Of a stretch of DNA of 64,000 nucleotides, positions 54,275 to 63,594 are shown one piece after another; positions within the stretch are counted from its first letter, which is position 1; the number at the start of each line of letters is the position of its first letter. Origin of the DNA: a bacterium. Lineage in GTDB: Bacteria > Hinthialibacterota > Hinthialibacteria > OLB16. Below the pieces are notes generated by a model. The model was not told the origin of the DNA and ran no database searches. It was given only the letters and a program-made list of their open reading frames with translations. The position numbers and the translations under genes are program-made. The DNA lies in contig JAJVIK010000020.1 in the NCBI GenBank assembly GCA_022072055.1, positions 87,323 through 151,322 of the forward strand, in the 5' to 3' direction.

Positions 54275-55660
54275 GTGGGTGTTGCGTTTGCTCGACGCAT
54301 CTTTCCGCGGGTGGCCGCGATGGTGGCCGCCGCGGTTTCTTTTTTGCCCGCTTCTCCAGCCCAGATCTATCCCGGCTCGGCCTCCCGTTACGCTCACGGT
54401 TATGTGGACACGGTCTATCGCTCCCGTTGGTCGGAGGGAGAGAGCGACCAGGACCTTTACCAGTATTGGGATGTTGAAATGGAAGAGCTGGTTCCCGGCC
54501 ACGCGCGCGGGGCCTTTTCACTTCGGTTGAACACCGACATCAATGGGCGAGTGGATCACGCCCCGGGCTTGGGCGAGTATATCTTCGACCGCGACCCCTT
54601 CTACTCGGTGGATGACTCCCGGGACGAGGAGTACGTGGACCTCTACACCGGGTACGTGGACCTCTATAACGGCAGTCCCGCCAACGGTTATCTCCGGATC
54701 GGGCGCCAGTACATGTCCGAGTTCGACTGGATCCAGGTGGATGGGGTGAGTGTCAACCTCCCGGTCACCAGTTGGGCCAAGGTCCTCGGGTATTTCGGTC
54801 AGGCGGTTTCCTATTATTCGGGTCACACCGATGATTGGTCCGGTGGGATCGGACTCGAACTCAAACCCAGCATTGGGTCGCGGTGGTTGTTCGAGATCCA
54901 TCGCTACGAGGACGACATCGCCGACAACGACAGTTGGAAGGCTGAAGTCTGGCAACGTCTGTGGGAGGGGGCCTTCTTCCACGCGCGCTTCCGGGGGCTG
55001 GATGGAGAGGCCCGGGACCTGTGGCTGGATGTCTCCCAGTACATCGCGCCCATGGACCTGACTCTTTTCCTCAACTACAGGAGGCTGTTCACGAACCTTG
55101 AGGACGAATCGAGACAGGACAGCCCGCTGTATCGCTCCGGGTTGCTCGAACAGAACGCCCACAACTACTTCTCGGTCGGCTTCGACAAGGCTCTTCCCTG
55201 CAACTTCGGGCTCTCCGGCGGACTCGACATCCAGCGCGTGGGAGACCACAGTCAGGATTACGGCGACCGGGACTATGAGCACGGCAATGTGACTTTAAGC
55301 TACTATCCGTCCCGGGTTTGGCGCTACTCGGTATCCGGCGAGTGGTGGAACACCGATCCCGAGAGCAGCTCCTACGGGATGTCCGGCGAGGTCGGGTATT
55401 CCCCCACGAAGTGCATCGACTGGACCCTCGGCACGAGCTATACGAGCTATGTCTTCCGCTATGAAGAGGAGCGCGCGTTCCCCAATCCGAACTTCCCGGC
55501 GGTGCTCTACCGGGAGACCCCATTTGTGAAGACCTATTACACGGGTCTGCGCTGGAAGGTGAACGAGTGCAATGATCTAAGAGTGAATTTCGAGATCGAA
55601 GATGACGATCAAGACAACGATTATTACACCCTGCGGGTGAAATGGGGGCAGACCTTCTGA
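54275..55660 (+). CDS. outer-membrane beta-barrel protein, putative porin of the cytochrome conduit
   Basis: 461 residues. The start is GTG 54275 behind GGGGGCTAAAC. A signal peptide (FPRVAAMVAAAVSFLPASPA) is followed by alternating aromatic/polar strands (YVDLYTGYVDLYNGSPANGY, WSGGIGLELKPSIGSRWLFE, VTLSYYPSRVWRYSVSGEWW) and the protein ends in ...RVKWGQTF with the terminal Phe used by the Bam machine. It lacks the N-terminal CxxC of Shewanella MtrB and is closer in length to Geobacter OmbB. Its TGATG overlap with the 13-heme cytochrome gene and proximity to the decaheme gene indicate a porin-cytochrome complex. Annotation as a generic surface barrel is the alternative. Confidence 0.82.
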   Translation: MGVAFARRIFPRVAAMVAAAVSFLPASPAQIYPGSASRYAHGYVDTVYRSRWSEGESDQDLYQYWDVEMEELVPGHARGAFSLRLNTDINGRVDHAPGLGEYIFDRDPFYSVDDSRDEEYVDLYTGYVDLYNGSPANGYLRIGRQYMSEFDWIQVDGVSVNLPVTSWAKVLGYFGQAVSYYSGHTDDWSGGIGLELKPSIGSRWLFEIHRYEDDIADNDSWKAEVWQRLWEGAFFHARFRGLDGEARDLWLDVSQYIAPMDLTLFLNYRRLFTNLEDESRQDSPLYRSGLLEQNAHNYFSVGFDKALPCNFGLSGGLDIQRVGDHSQDYGDRDYEHGNVTLSYYPSRVWRYSVSGEWWNTDPESSSYGMSGEVGYSPTKCIDWTLGTSYTSYVFRYEEERAFPNPNFPAVLYRETPFVKTYYTGLRWKVNECNDLRVNFEIEDDDQDNDYYTLRVKWGQTF

Positions 55661-56841
55661 TGCGCCGGGTCAACGGACGCGCTCTTCGGCATGGGTTCCT
55701 CGGGCGGGCCTCTTTCATGGGCCTTGCGCTGGCGCTGGGATTGGCCCTGGTCGGGCTTTCGGGCTGCCAGCTCCCGAAAGTTCAGCAGGAATACTGCGCG
55801 CCCGCTCAGCCCTCCGCCACGCACAGCATCGGCGCCACCCTGCTCGACAGCCCGCCCTCACTCAAAGCGAGTCAAAGCCCGGAAACCCCCGGGTTTCTGC
55901 GCGTCAATCACCAACAGCACGCCGTGGAACAGGGCATCGCCTGCACCGACTGCCACGCCATCGGATCCGGCGGCAAACCAGGGATGCCGGATCACGATGT
56001 CTGCTCCACCTGCCATGAGATCAACATCGACGAGCCCAATGAGGACTGCGCCCTGTGCCATGTGCTCTCCGAGCAGCAGAAGCAGGCCCAGGCATGGGCC
56101 GATATTTCGGTGGAGCACCCCAAGAAGGCCGACACCTTCCAATTTGATCACACGGCGTTCGCGGCGGACGCCGACAGCTGCGTGGGTTGCCACAAGACCG
56201 CGACCACCAGCACCCTCACCACGGATTCCATCGGCGGCAATCACGCGACCCTGTTCCCCGAGATCCGGAAGCGGGGCATGAGCACGGACAACTGCGCGAT
56301 CTGCCACGCCACCTTGAACCGTCAGACACCGCCTGATTGGCATCGTCGCCCGGACTTCCAGGAAGTCCATGGGCGCGAAACCCAGCGGATCAACAATGGG
56401 GATTGCGCGATCTGCCACACCGAGCAGCAGTGCCGGAGCTGCCACCAGCAAACCCAGCCCAAATCCCACCAGCGTCCTGAGTGGCGTCACTCGCACGGCA
56501 AGGTCGGGATGTTCGATGAAAAGGCCTGCATGATGTGTCACACCGAGCAGTCGTGCCGGTCCTGCCACAACACCGAAATGCCGCGCGATCACACCAACTT
56601 TTTCCGGACCCGGAGTCACGGTAAGATCGCCTCCTGGAACCGTGAGCGCTGCCTGGTATGCCACAAGCAAGACTACTGCGAGTCCTGCCATGTGGGCTCG
56701 GCGCCACGGCTCACTCCGCAGCCGTTCCACAACGCCGGCGCGCCCTGTCTCTCGTGTCATAGCCCCACCTCGCCGGTCGCCCCGTTGCGCCGTCACGGTC
56801 CGCTTCCGGAAGACTCCTGCCTCAGGTGTCACCGCATGTGA
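55660..56841 (+). CDS. 13-heme c-type cytochrome lipoprotein
   Basis: 393 residues, ATG 55660 overlapping the porin stop. Signal peptide FMGLALALGLALVGLSGC has a lipobox with the Cys near residue 36. Thirteen CxxCH motifs follow: singles in the first half, then three close pairs of the form CxxCH-x4-CxxCH (CAICHTEQQCRSCH, CMMCHTEQSCRSCH, CLVCHKQDYCESCH), and two at the end. Such packing suits a heme wire. In known porin-cytochrome complexes the periplasmic member has eight (Geobacter OmaB) or ten (MtrA) hemes, so this is a larger variant. A lipid anchor would place it at the inner face of the outer membrane or at the inner membrane. Confidence 0.92.
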   Translation: MRRVNGRALRHGFLGRASFMGLALALGLALVGLSGCQLPKVQQEYCAPAQPSATHSIGATLLDSPPSLKASQSPETPGFLRVNHQQHAVEQGIACTDCHAIGSGGKPGMPDHDVCSTCHEINIDEPNEDCALCHVLSEQQKQAQAWADISVEHPKKADTFQFDHTAFAADADSCVGCHKTATTSTLTTDSIGGNHATLFPEIRKRGMSTDNCAICHATLNRQTPPDWHRRPDFQEVHGRETQRINNGDCAICHTEQQCRSCHQQTQPKSHQRPEWRHSHGKVGMFDEKACMMCHTEQSCRSCHNTEMPRDHTNFFRTRSHGKIASWNRERCLVCHKQDYCESCHVGSAPRLTPQPFHNAGAPCLSCHSPTSPVAPLRRHGPLPEDSCLRCHRM

Positions 56842-56952
56842 CCTGATGCGGACAGGCAAGGATCCCTGTCCCACGATGCGGTGGAACTTGTTCCCCCGCG
56901 CCACGGTGATACGATCCCCGTTGTTGCACAGATCAACCCCTGAGGAATCTCC

Positions 56953-58092
56953 ATGACCGAAGTCGGCATTGTTGGTCTGCCCCAATCCGGGAAGAGCTCC
57001 CTTCTGGCGGCCCTGACAGGAACCCACATGCCTCATAGCGGGGCCCCGGGCGAGGTCCATCGCGGGGTGATCCCGATTCCCGACGAGCGAGTCGAGCGAC
57101 TCTCGGAGATTTTCAAGCCCAAGAAGACGACCCATGCCACGATCCAATTCACGGACTTGGTGGGCGCGCACGGTCCCCTCAAGAAGGGGGAGCTTTTCAC
57201 CCCGGCGCAAATCGGGCACCTCCGCGACATGGACCTGCTGGTGCTGGTGATTCGTTTGTTCACCTCGGACGCGGTCGCGCACCCGCTGAACCGGATTTCA
57301 CCGGGCGAAGACCTGTCGCTCTTTCTGGGAGAATGCCTGCTCGCCGACCTTGCCGTGGCGGAGAAACGTCTCGAGCGGATCGAGGGAGACCTCCGCAAAG
57401 GGGGCGCGGGAAAGAAGAAGGATGACCTGGAGGTGGAGAAGGCGGGGCTGCTCGCCATCAAACACGCCATCGAAGAGGAGCGACCGGTCCTTTCGGTGGA
57501 GCTCACCCCGCAGCAGCGCGCGATGTATCGAGGTTTTGGGTTTCTCACCGGGAAGAAGATCATCCTGGTGGTCAACAGCGGTGATCTGAATTCCACCGAG
57601 GAAACGGAGCGCTTGGCGGCGCTCAAACAGGAATCGGAGGGGTGGAATCGGAAATGCGCGGCCTGGGGCCTCCCCGAACCTTTCGCGGTCAACGCGCGAC
57701 TGGAGCTGGAGCTCCGCGAGATGGTCGGCGGGGAGAATCTGGAGGGTGAGGAGGCGCTGGAGTACTTCCACGAGGTGGGGCTTGAAAGCTCCAGTCGCAA
57801 GGAGATGATCCGGCACGCCTATGCCAGCCTGGGCCTGGTCTCATTCCTCACCGCCGGGGAGGATGAAGTCCGCGCCTGGACAATCCCGCGAGATTGCCCG
57901 GCCCCCGCCGCGGCGGGGGTGATCCACTCGGATCTCGAAAAGGGATTTATCCGAGCCGAGGTGGTGGGCTATGATGACTTCATTCGGGCAGGCAGTCTCG
58001 CGGAGTGCCGTAAGCACGGCACCTTGCGCTTGGAGGGGAAGGATTACATTGTCAAGGATGGCGACATCCTGAACATCCGCTTCAGCGTCTAG
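56953..58092 (+). CDS. YchF-like Obg-family GTPase/ATPase with TGS domain
   Basis: 379 residues. The P-loop GLPQSGKSSLLAALTG (residues 7-22) is a variant of the YchF GLPNVGKST; the Walker B region QFTDLVGAHGPLKKG corresponds to DIAGLV(K/R)GA. A coiled coil (EKRLERIEGDLRKGG), a VVNSGD nucleotide-specificity motif and a C-terminal TGS domain (GFIRAEVVGYDDFIRAGSL, LEGKDYIVKDGDILNIRF) complete the architecture. YchF proteins bind ATP better than GTP and act in translation stress and redox control. Divergence at the P-loop suggests a paralogue rather than the core YchF. It follows the cytochrome genes by 111 bases. Confidence 0.9.
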   Translation: MTEVGIVGLPQSGKSSLLAALTGTHMPHSGAPGEVHRGVIPIPDERVERLSEIFKPKKTTHATIQFTDLVGAHGPLKKGELFTPAQIGHLRDMDLLVLVIRLFTSDAVAHPLNRISPGEDLSLFLGECLLADLAVAEKRLERIEGDLRKGGAGKKKDDLEVEKAGLLAIKHAIEEERPVLSVELTPQQRAMYRGFGFLTGKKIILVVNSGDLNSTEETERLAALKQESEGWNRKCAAWGLPEPFAVNARLELELREMVGGENLEGEEALEYFHEVGLESSSRKEMIRHAYASLGLVSFLTAGEDEVRAWTIPRDCPAPAAAGVIHSDLEKGFIRAEVVGYDDFIRAGSLAECRKHGTLRLEGKDYIVKDGDILNIRFSV

Positions 58093-58152
58093 CCGCGAAA
58101 GGGGCCCCCTTGGGTCCCATTCCGACGCCACCCACGGGGAGAGGGGAAACGC

Positions 58153-59304
58153 ATGAGGGTGGTCCGCTGTGAATTGCTCGAAGTCGATATTCCATTCAAG
58201 CTGACATTCAAGCACTCGCTGCATGAGCGCTCCGAGTCGAATTCCATCCTGGTCAAGCTCACTTCAGACACGGGGGATGTTGGGTGGGGGGAGTCCCTGC
58301 CCCGGGATTATGTGACCGGGGAAACCGGGGAGAGCGTTGTCGAAACCATCCGGGATTCCTTCCTGCCGGGGGTGCTTGAAGTGAGCCACTCGACCTGGGA
58401 GGAGAGCCTCGAACACGCCGCCCACCTGGAGAAGGAGGCGCGCGCGCGCAACCCCGAGCTGCCCGAACGAATCGGAGCCTCGCGTTGCGCCATCGAGCTG
58501 GCCTTCCTCGACCTGGCCGGGAAGCACTTCCGGCGGTCAGTGGCCGAGATCTTCGGTCAGCGCAAGCGGGAATGGGTGGAATACAGCGGTGTGATCAGCA
58601 GCGACTCCCGCTGGAAAGTGATCAAGACCGCGCTCAAGATGCGCCTCGGAGCGCTCCGCCAGATCAAGGTCAAGGTCGGTGGAAAGGATGACCGCGAGAA
58701 ACTTCAGTGGATTCGTTCGATGGTGGGCCCGAGCGTGGATTTGCGGGTGGACGCCAACGCCGCCTGGAATGTCTCGGACGCCATAGGGAAGATCCAGGTC
58801 TTCAAGCAATTCGGAGTGAGCTCGGTCGAACAGCCGGTGGCCGCAGGGGACCTCGCGGGATTGCAGGCGGTCACCGCCGCGGTCACCACCCCGATCATGG
58901 TGGACGAGTCGCTTTGCTCGCTCGGCGACGCCAAGAAGCTGGTGGCGATGGACGCCTGCGACTACTTCAACATCCGCCTGTCCAAGTGTGGCGGGCTTTT
59001 CGCTAGTCTTGAGCTCGCGGAGTTCGCGCGGAACCACGACAAGGGGTGTCAGCTCGGATGCCAGGTCGGAGAGACCGCGATCCTGTCCGCGGCCGGGAGG
59101 CATTTCGCGCTGGGGGTGGCGGGGCTAAAGTACTTTGAGGGATCATTCGGCACCCACCTCCTGGAGCAGGATGTGGCCAGGGAAAACCTGACCTTCCGAA
59201 GGGGAGGGATTGGGCGTCCGCTGCCGGGCCCCGGACTGGGAGTCAACGTGCTGGAGGAACGGATCGATCCGCATGTCCGCAAGCGCCATGCGGTCGAGGG
59301 CTAA
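58153..59304 (+). CDS. enolase-superfamily enzyme, dipeptide epimerase/MLE type
   Basis: 383 residues, ATG 58153 after GAGAGGGG. The capping domain (residues 1-130) precedes a modified TIM barrel with KVK (Lys172, Lys174), metal ligands Asp200 (VDANAAW), Glu226 (VEQPV) and Asp251 (MVDES), and Lys278 in RLSKCGG. This lysine pair across the barrel is typical of the MLE subgroup, where L-Ala-D/L-Glu epimerases, N-acylamino-acid racemases and o-succinylbenzoate synthases belong. Reaction specificity is not decided; dipeptide epimerase is a reasonable guess given the nearby peptidase. The GH3 gene follows by two bases. Confidence 0.88.
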   Translation: MRVVRCELLEVDIPFKLTFKHSLHERSESNSILVKLTSDTGDVGWGESLPRDYVTGETGESVVETIRDSFLPGVLEVSHSTWEESLEHAAHLEKEARARNPELPERIGASRCAIELAFLDLAGKHFRRSVAEIFGQRKREWVEYSGVISSDSRWKVIKTALKMRLGALRQIKVKVGGKDDREKLQWIRSMVGPSVDLRVDANAAWNVSDAIGKIQVFKQFGVSSVEQPVAAGDLAGLQAVTAAVTTPIMVDESLCSLGDAKKLVAMDACDYFNIRLSKCGGLFASLELAEFARNHDKGCQLGCQVGETAILSAAGRHFALGVAGLKYFEGSFGTHLLEQDVARENLTFRRGGIGRPLPGPGLGVNVLEERIDPHVRKRHAVEG

Positions 59305-59306
59305 CC

Positions 59307-60989
59307 ATGAATTTCATTCAGATCGTCCTTGGGGTCACGGGGTACCGCCACGCGCGCGCCTTCGACCAGATGTGTCGCGACCCGCGCGCCGCTCAGGCCG
59401 CCCTGCTTCGGCGCGCCCTGGAGGTGAACGCCGGAACGGTTTTCGGCAAGGAGCATGGTTTTTCCTCGATCCGGACCGTCGAGGATTACCAAAAGCGAGT
59501 CCCGCCCTCCTCCTACGAGACCCACGAGCCGTACATTCTCCGCGAGACCAAGGGGGAAAAACGTCAGCTTACCTCCGATCCCCCCGCCCTTTTCGCCACG
59601 ACCAGCGGCACCACCGGGACTCCGAAATTCATCCCGATCACCGCGACCTCCCGGCGCGACAAGTCCATGGCCATGCGACTTTGGATGTACCACGCCGCGA
59701 CCACCCATCCGAAGATGTTCGATGGCCAGATCCTCGCGGTGGTGTCCCCCGAGATCGAAGGCCACACAGAGAGCGGGATCCCCTACGGCGCGGAATCCGG
59801 CCACGCCTATCGCAACATGCCCACGATCATGCGGAGCGTGTACGCGATTCCCTATGAGGTCTTCGCGCTCAAGGATTATGAGGCCAAGTATTACACGATC
59901 CTGCGCATCGCCGCCGAGCGCAACATCACCTCGATCGGAACCTGCAATCCCAGCACCATCCTGCTCCTCACAAGAAAACTCCAGGAATACCAGGAGCGGA
60001 TCATCCGCGATATCCATGCCGGGACCCTGGAGGCGGGCCTGAATATTCCCCCCGAAACCCGATCCCAGATCGAGGCGCTGTTCTCGCCCAAGCCGGAGCG
60101 CGCGCGGGAACTGGAGCGGCTCGCGGAGAAGACCGACCGGCTTCTTCCCAAGGATGTCTGGCCGAACCTTGCCCTGATCGGGTGCTGGAAGGGGGGGAGT
60201 GTCGGCCTTTATTTGAAGGAGTTTTCCGGGCTGTTCGATCCGTCGGTCCCGATCCGGGATTGGGGATACCTCGCGAGCGAGGTTCGAGGCTCCATCCCGC
60301 TCTGGGATCAGGGCTTTGGCGGGGTGCTCTCGCTTGAAACCAACTTCTTCGAGTTTGTCCATGAGTCCGACTCGGATTCCCCGAATCCCACCTTCCTGAC
60401 CGCCGATCAGCTCGAGGAGGGCAAGCGGTATTTCATCTATCCCACGACCACCGGGGGCCTCTATCGCTATGAGATGAACGATTTGATCCGAGTTTCCGGA
60501 TTCCATGAGAAGACGCCGATCATTGAGTTCATCCAGAAGGGCAAGGGGGTGAGCTCGCTGACCGGGGAGAAGCTCTATGAATCCCAGGTCTGCACGGCGG
60601 TCGGAAAGGCGCGTGAAATCCTGCCCGGAGGTTATGAGTTCATTGTCGCGACTCCCGAATGGGGAGACCCGCCTCGCTATATCTTCCTGGTCGAGGAGGA
60701 TGTGGATCGTTTTCCGGACGCGAGGTGGCAAGATTGGATTGCGCGAATCGATCGCGGGCTTCAGGAGGAGAATGAGGAATATCAGACCAAGCGCAAGTCC
60801 ATGCGTCTGGCGGCGCCGGTGGTGAAGGTGGTTGAAAAGGGGGAATACTACCGCTACCGCGCGGGGCGCGTGGCGCAAGGCGCGCCGGATGGACAGTTCA
60901 AAATGCTGAAGCTCAACCCGGACCTGGAGTTTCAAAAAAAGTTCCGCATCGAACGGGTCGTGGAGGGACTCGCGCCGAGCGCTTCTTGA
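59307..60989 (+). CDS. GH3-family acyl-adenylating enzyme
   Basis: 560 residues matching the GH3 auxin-responsive promoter family: FATTSGTTGTPKFIP (ATP/AMP-binding P-loop-like segment, about residues 97-111), YRNMPTIMRSVYAIP, NPTFLTADQLEEGKRYF and the YRYEMNDLIRVSGF segment with the KTPIIEFIQKGKGV region. Plant members conjugate amino acids to auxin or jasmonate via an acyl-AMP; bacterial ones are poorly known. It lies two bases after the enolase-superfamily gene, so the pair may form and use an acylated amino acid or dipeptide. Length is normal. Confidence 0.92.
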   Translation: MNFIQIVLGVTGYRHARAFDQMCRDPRAAQAALLRRALEVNAGTVFGKEHGFSSIRTVEDYQKRVPPSSYETHEPYILRETKGEKRQLTSDPPALFATTSGTTGTPKFIPITATSRRDKSMAMRLWMYHAATTHPKMFDGQILAVVSPEIEGHTESGIPYGAESGHAYRNMPTIMRSVYAIPYEVFALKDYEAKYYTILRIAAERNITSIGTCNPSTILLLTRKLQEYQERIIRDIHAGTLEAGLNIPPETRSQIEALFSPKPERARELERLAEKTDRLLPKDVWPNLALIGCWKGGSVGLYLKEFSGLFDPSVPIRDWGYLASEVRGSIPLWDQGFGGVLSLETNFFEFVHESDSDSPNPTFLTADQLEEGKRYFIYPTTTGGLYRYEMNDLIRVSGFHEKTPIIEFIQKGKGVSSLTGEKLYESQVCTAVGKAREILPGGYEFIVATPEWGDPPRYIFLVEEDVDRFPDARWQDWIARIDRGLQEENEEYQTKRKSMRLAAPVVKVVEKGEYYRYRAGRVAQGAPDGQFKMLKLNPDLEFQKKFRIERVVEGLAPSAS

Positions 60990-61052
60990 TAGTGCTCCGC
61001 GCCCCGGCGGTGGCGGGTCCCAACCTGCTCAAATCACTTCGAGTCCCCAACC

Positions 61053-61283
61053 TCAGGCCGGTTCTTTGTACACGGCGGCGGCGACCATCAGGAAACCGCC
61101 GATCACCAGGGCGCTCAGGAAGGCGATGCCTCCGAGCTCGCCCAGGTTGACCCCTCCGCCCACGGAGGTTTCAAACCAGCGGTAGCTGTAGGCGAAGAGA
61201 CCGACTCCGGTCAGCACTCCGACCGTGCCAATCACCAGCCCGAGAAGATGGTGGGGTTCGTGCCAGCGTTTGAAGAATCCCAT
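61053..61283 (-). CDS. small two-helix membrane protein, unknown function
   Basis: 76 residues from ATG 61283, eight bases after AAGGAG. Two hydrophobic helices are clear: LLGLVIGTVGVLTGVGLFAY and GIAFLSALVIGGFLMVAAAV, with a short aromatic N-terminus (MGFFKRWHEPHH). No motif recognised. It is divergent from the PIG-L gene; a TATAAT-like -10 lies at 61358-61353 on its strand. Confidence 0.7.
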   Translation of the reverse strand: MGFFKRWHEPHHLLGLVIGTVGVLTGVGLFAYSYRWFETSVGGGVNLGELGGIAFLSALVIGGFLMVAAAVYKEPA

Positions 61284-61525
61284 GATGTCACTCCTTCCCA
61301 CGTTCACCCGATTAAACGGACAACGGTTCAAGAGGTAACCCTTAACGCCGGTATTATACAACAGTGGAACGGGGGAGAAGACAGTCAGCGCGGCAGCCTT
61401 CCCAACCGGATGGGAATATGGCAGGATGGGCTTGATTTCTCGGGGGAGAAATTACACGTATTGCGCAATTATCGGCGTCCGACCGTGGGCGGAGGGGATT
61501 TCGTCCAACTGCGGCCATCGAGGGG

Positions 61526-62260
61526 ATGAGAGCCTACACCGAAGTCACCCATGATTTTCTCGCCGCGCAGCGAATGCTGGTCATCGCGCCGCACGCCGAT
61601 GATGAAGCCTTCGGCTGCGCCGGAACCATCGCGCGGATCAAATCGCTTGGGGGTGAAGTCTATGTGGTCGTGGTGTCCGTGGGGGATCTCAATCATTATG
61701 ATGGTCGGGAGGGGCTGGTCACTGCCTCCACTCGCGCCGCCGAGCTGGAGGCCGCGATGCGCTTTCTCGCGGTGGATGATTACGACATCCTGTATCGCTC
61801 CAGCGAGGTGCATGAGCGCATCGACACGCTGCCTCGGCGCGAGCTGATCGAGAAATTCGAACGGGATGGCCGTCTCGCGATGGACAAGGTCAAGCCCACC
61901 CTCGTGGCCATCCCCGCGATTTCGTACAATCAAGACCATGAGGCGGTGTTCCGGGCGGCGTTGACCGCGTGCCGACCCGGGGTTCCGTCCTGGAAACACT
62001 TTCAACCGATTGTGCTGAGTTATGACAACACCGCCCTGTTCTGGTCGTTGGAGCGCGAGAAGTTCCACCCCAACCTCTATGTGGACATCTCCGAGTTCCT
62101 CGACACCAAGATCGAGGCCCTGCGAATGCATCGCTCGCAGATGCGCCCCTCGATTCATCATTCCAGTCCGGAGAATGTCCGCAATCTGGCGTTGACCCGC
62201 GGACGTGAGATTTCGACCGAAGCCGCCGAGGGCTACATGGTTCTGCGCATGGTGCTGTGA
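61526..62260 (+). CDS. PIG-L family (LmbE-like) deacetylase
   Basis: 244 residues. The zinc-site motif IAPHADDEAFGCAGTI (PHxDDE) begins near residue 20, with RAAELEAAMRFLAVDDYDIL and a second histidine-containing segment around NQDHEAVFRAALTACRPG completing the LmbE fold. These enzymes remove acetyl groups from GlcNAc-linked intermediates such as GlcNAc-PI or in mycothiol and bacillithiol synthesis; the substrate here is unknown. The stop overlaps or abuts the M15-like gene, so it belongs to the same operon, together with a GT4 glycosyltransferase downstream. Confidence 0.92.
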   Translation: MRAYTEVTHDFLAAQRMLVIAPHADDEAFGCAGTIARIKSLGGEVYVVVVSVGDLNHYDGREGLVTASTRAAELEAAMRFLAVDDYDILYRSSEVHERIDTLPRRELIEKFERDGRLAMDKVKPTLVAIPAISYNQDHEAVFRAALTACRPGVPSWKHFQPIVLSYDNTALFWSLEREKFHPNLYVDISEFLDTKIEALRMHRSQMRPSIHHSSPENVRNLALTRGREISTEAAEGYMVLRMVL

Positions 62261-62262
62261 GG

Positions 62263-63594
62263 ATGAAGAAGGTTTGGCTGGTCCTCAATCTGCTTCTCAT
62301 GACGGCGCTGATTGCCGCGGGGGCCGCGGTGGTCCTGCTCCTGCGCGGAGCGGAGCTGCCTTCCCTTCCCACCGGAAGCCAATCCGAGGCGCTGGCCGCG
62401 CCGCAACGCGGACCCGTGGATCTGCCCGACGCAGTTCGCTTCCGGATCAAGACCAACGCCGTGGTCGCGGGCGAGGCGACACTCGTGAAAGGAGGTGAGA
62501 AGTTTCTCTTCACGCTGCGCCCGACCCTCGACCTTCCCGGCAACGCCCCGACAAGCGTGCGGGCCTATGTGGACACCCATCCCGACCTTGAGGAGAAGGT
62601 CGAGATGGCGTGGAAGTCGGATGGAGGGGGAACGCTCCAGCATGTCGGCGAGGGGCGTTATGAGTTTACACCGCCGGAATTCGGAGGGGATGTACGGCTC
62701 GCCTTCCGAGGAACGCTCAAGGTCGGAGGGGGCGCCGGAGCGAATTTGAGCGGAGAAACCGCGATTCGGCTGGTTTGCCCCGTGCCTTGGGAGAAACTCC
62801 CCGCTGAGGTCAGCAAGCGGATCGGAAACTATCCGCATGTTAAGGACAGTTTCCAAACCCCGGCCTCGTTCTACAAGCGCCCCTCGCATCTCTATCACAT
62901 CACCCCGGAGAACGAGGGCTGGAGGATCTCCCCGCATTTCCGCTTGGGGGACTTCGACCTCCATTTCGACTACACCACGCCCGAATCCCCGGCGATCAAT
63001 CAATTCCCCCAATACATCGCGCTCTACCCCGAACTGGTCGCCAAGCTCGAACAGATCATCGACGGTCTCGCGGAGAAAGGGATCGAGGTGGAAACATTGG
63101 GGCTTCTCGCTGGGTTCCGCAGCCCGGCATATAACGAATGGAAGAAGAAACAAGGCGGGGTCGGCGGCAAATACACTAAGGGATACTCCACCCACATGTA
63201 CGGCGCGGCGGCGGATTTCTTCGTGGATCGCGATGGCGATGGGGTCATGGACGACATGAACGGCGATGGGGTCTCGGACCAGAAGGACGCGATGTGGATC
63301 CGCGACCGGATTGTGGACGCTGTGGATTGCCAAGCCAAGGATGAAAAGAACGGCCTCGCCGGAGCTTGCGGGACCTACGGCGAACATGATGTGCCCGACC
63401 GGCTTCCCCAAACCCCGAATCTCCATGTGGATGTTCGCGGCTATCATCAGGCGCGCTGGTTCATCAACTCCAAGGATGTGATGGTGACCGACGGCGCCCA
63501 TTGGGAAAAGCACCCCTGTCCGGGCGAGGAGCCGAAGAAGCCCGCGGCCGCGCAGGTTGCGCCGGTCAAGACAGGGCAGGAAAGCTCCGAGTGA
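62263..63594 (+). CDS. exported M15-family (VanY-like) D-Ala-D-Ala carboxypeptidase-type peptidase
   Basis: 443 residues from ATG 62263; GTG 62257, overlapping the previous stop, is an alternative. An N-terminal helix (VWLVLNLLLMTALIAAGAAV) serves as anchor or signal. After a beta-rich region the peptidase part begins LLAGFRSPAYNEWKKKQGG, and YSTHMYGAAADFFVD gives the SxHxxGxAxD zinc motif, with HVDVRG supplying the second ligand. Between them a Ca-binding-like insert (DRDGDGVMDDMNGDGVSDQK) is found. It would trim peptidoglycan stem peptides. The stop overlaps the GT4 start by GTGA. Confidence 0.86.
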   Translation: MKKVWLVLNLLLMTALIAAGAAVVLLLRGAELPSLPTGSQSEALAAPQRGPVDLPDAVRFRIKTNAVVAGEATLVKGGEKFLFTLRPTLDLPGNAPTSVRAYVDTHPDLEEKVEMAWKSDGGGTLQHVGEGRYEFTPPEFGGDVRLAFRGTLKVGGGAGANLSGETAIRLVCPVPWEKLPAEVSKRIGNYPHVKDSFQTPASFYKRPSHLYHITPENEGWRISPHFRLGDFDLHFDYTTPESPAINQFPQYIALYPELVAKLEQIIDGLAEKGIEVETLGLLAGFRSPAYNEWKKKQGGVGGKYTKGYSTHMYGAAADFFVDRDGDGVMDDMNGDGVSDQKDAMWIRDRIVDAVDCQAKDEKNGLAGACGTYGEHDVPDRLPQTPNLHVDVRGYHQARWFINSKDVMVTDGAHWEKHPCPGEEPKKPAAAQVAPVKTGQESSE

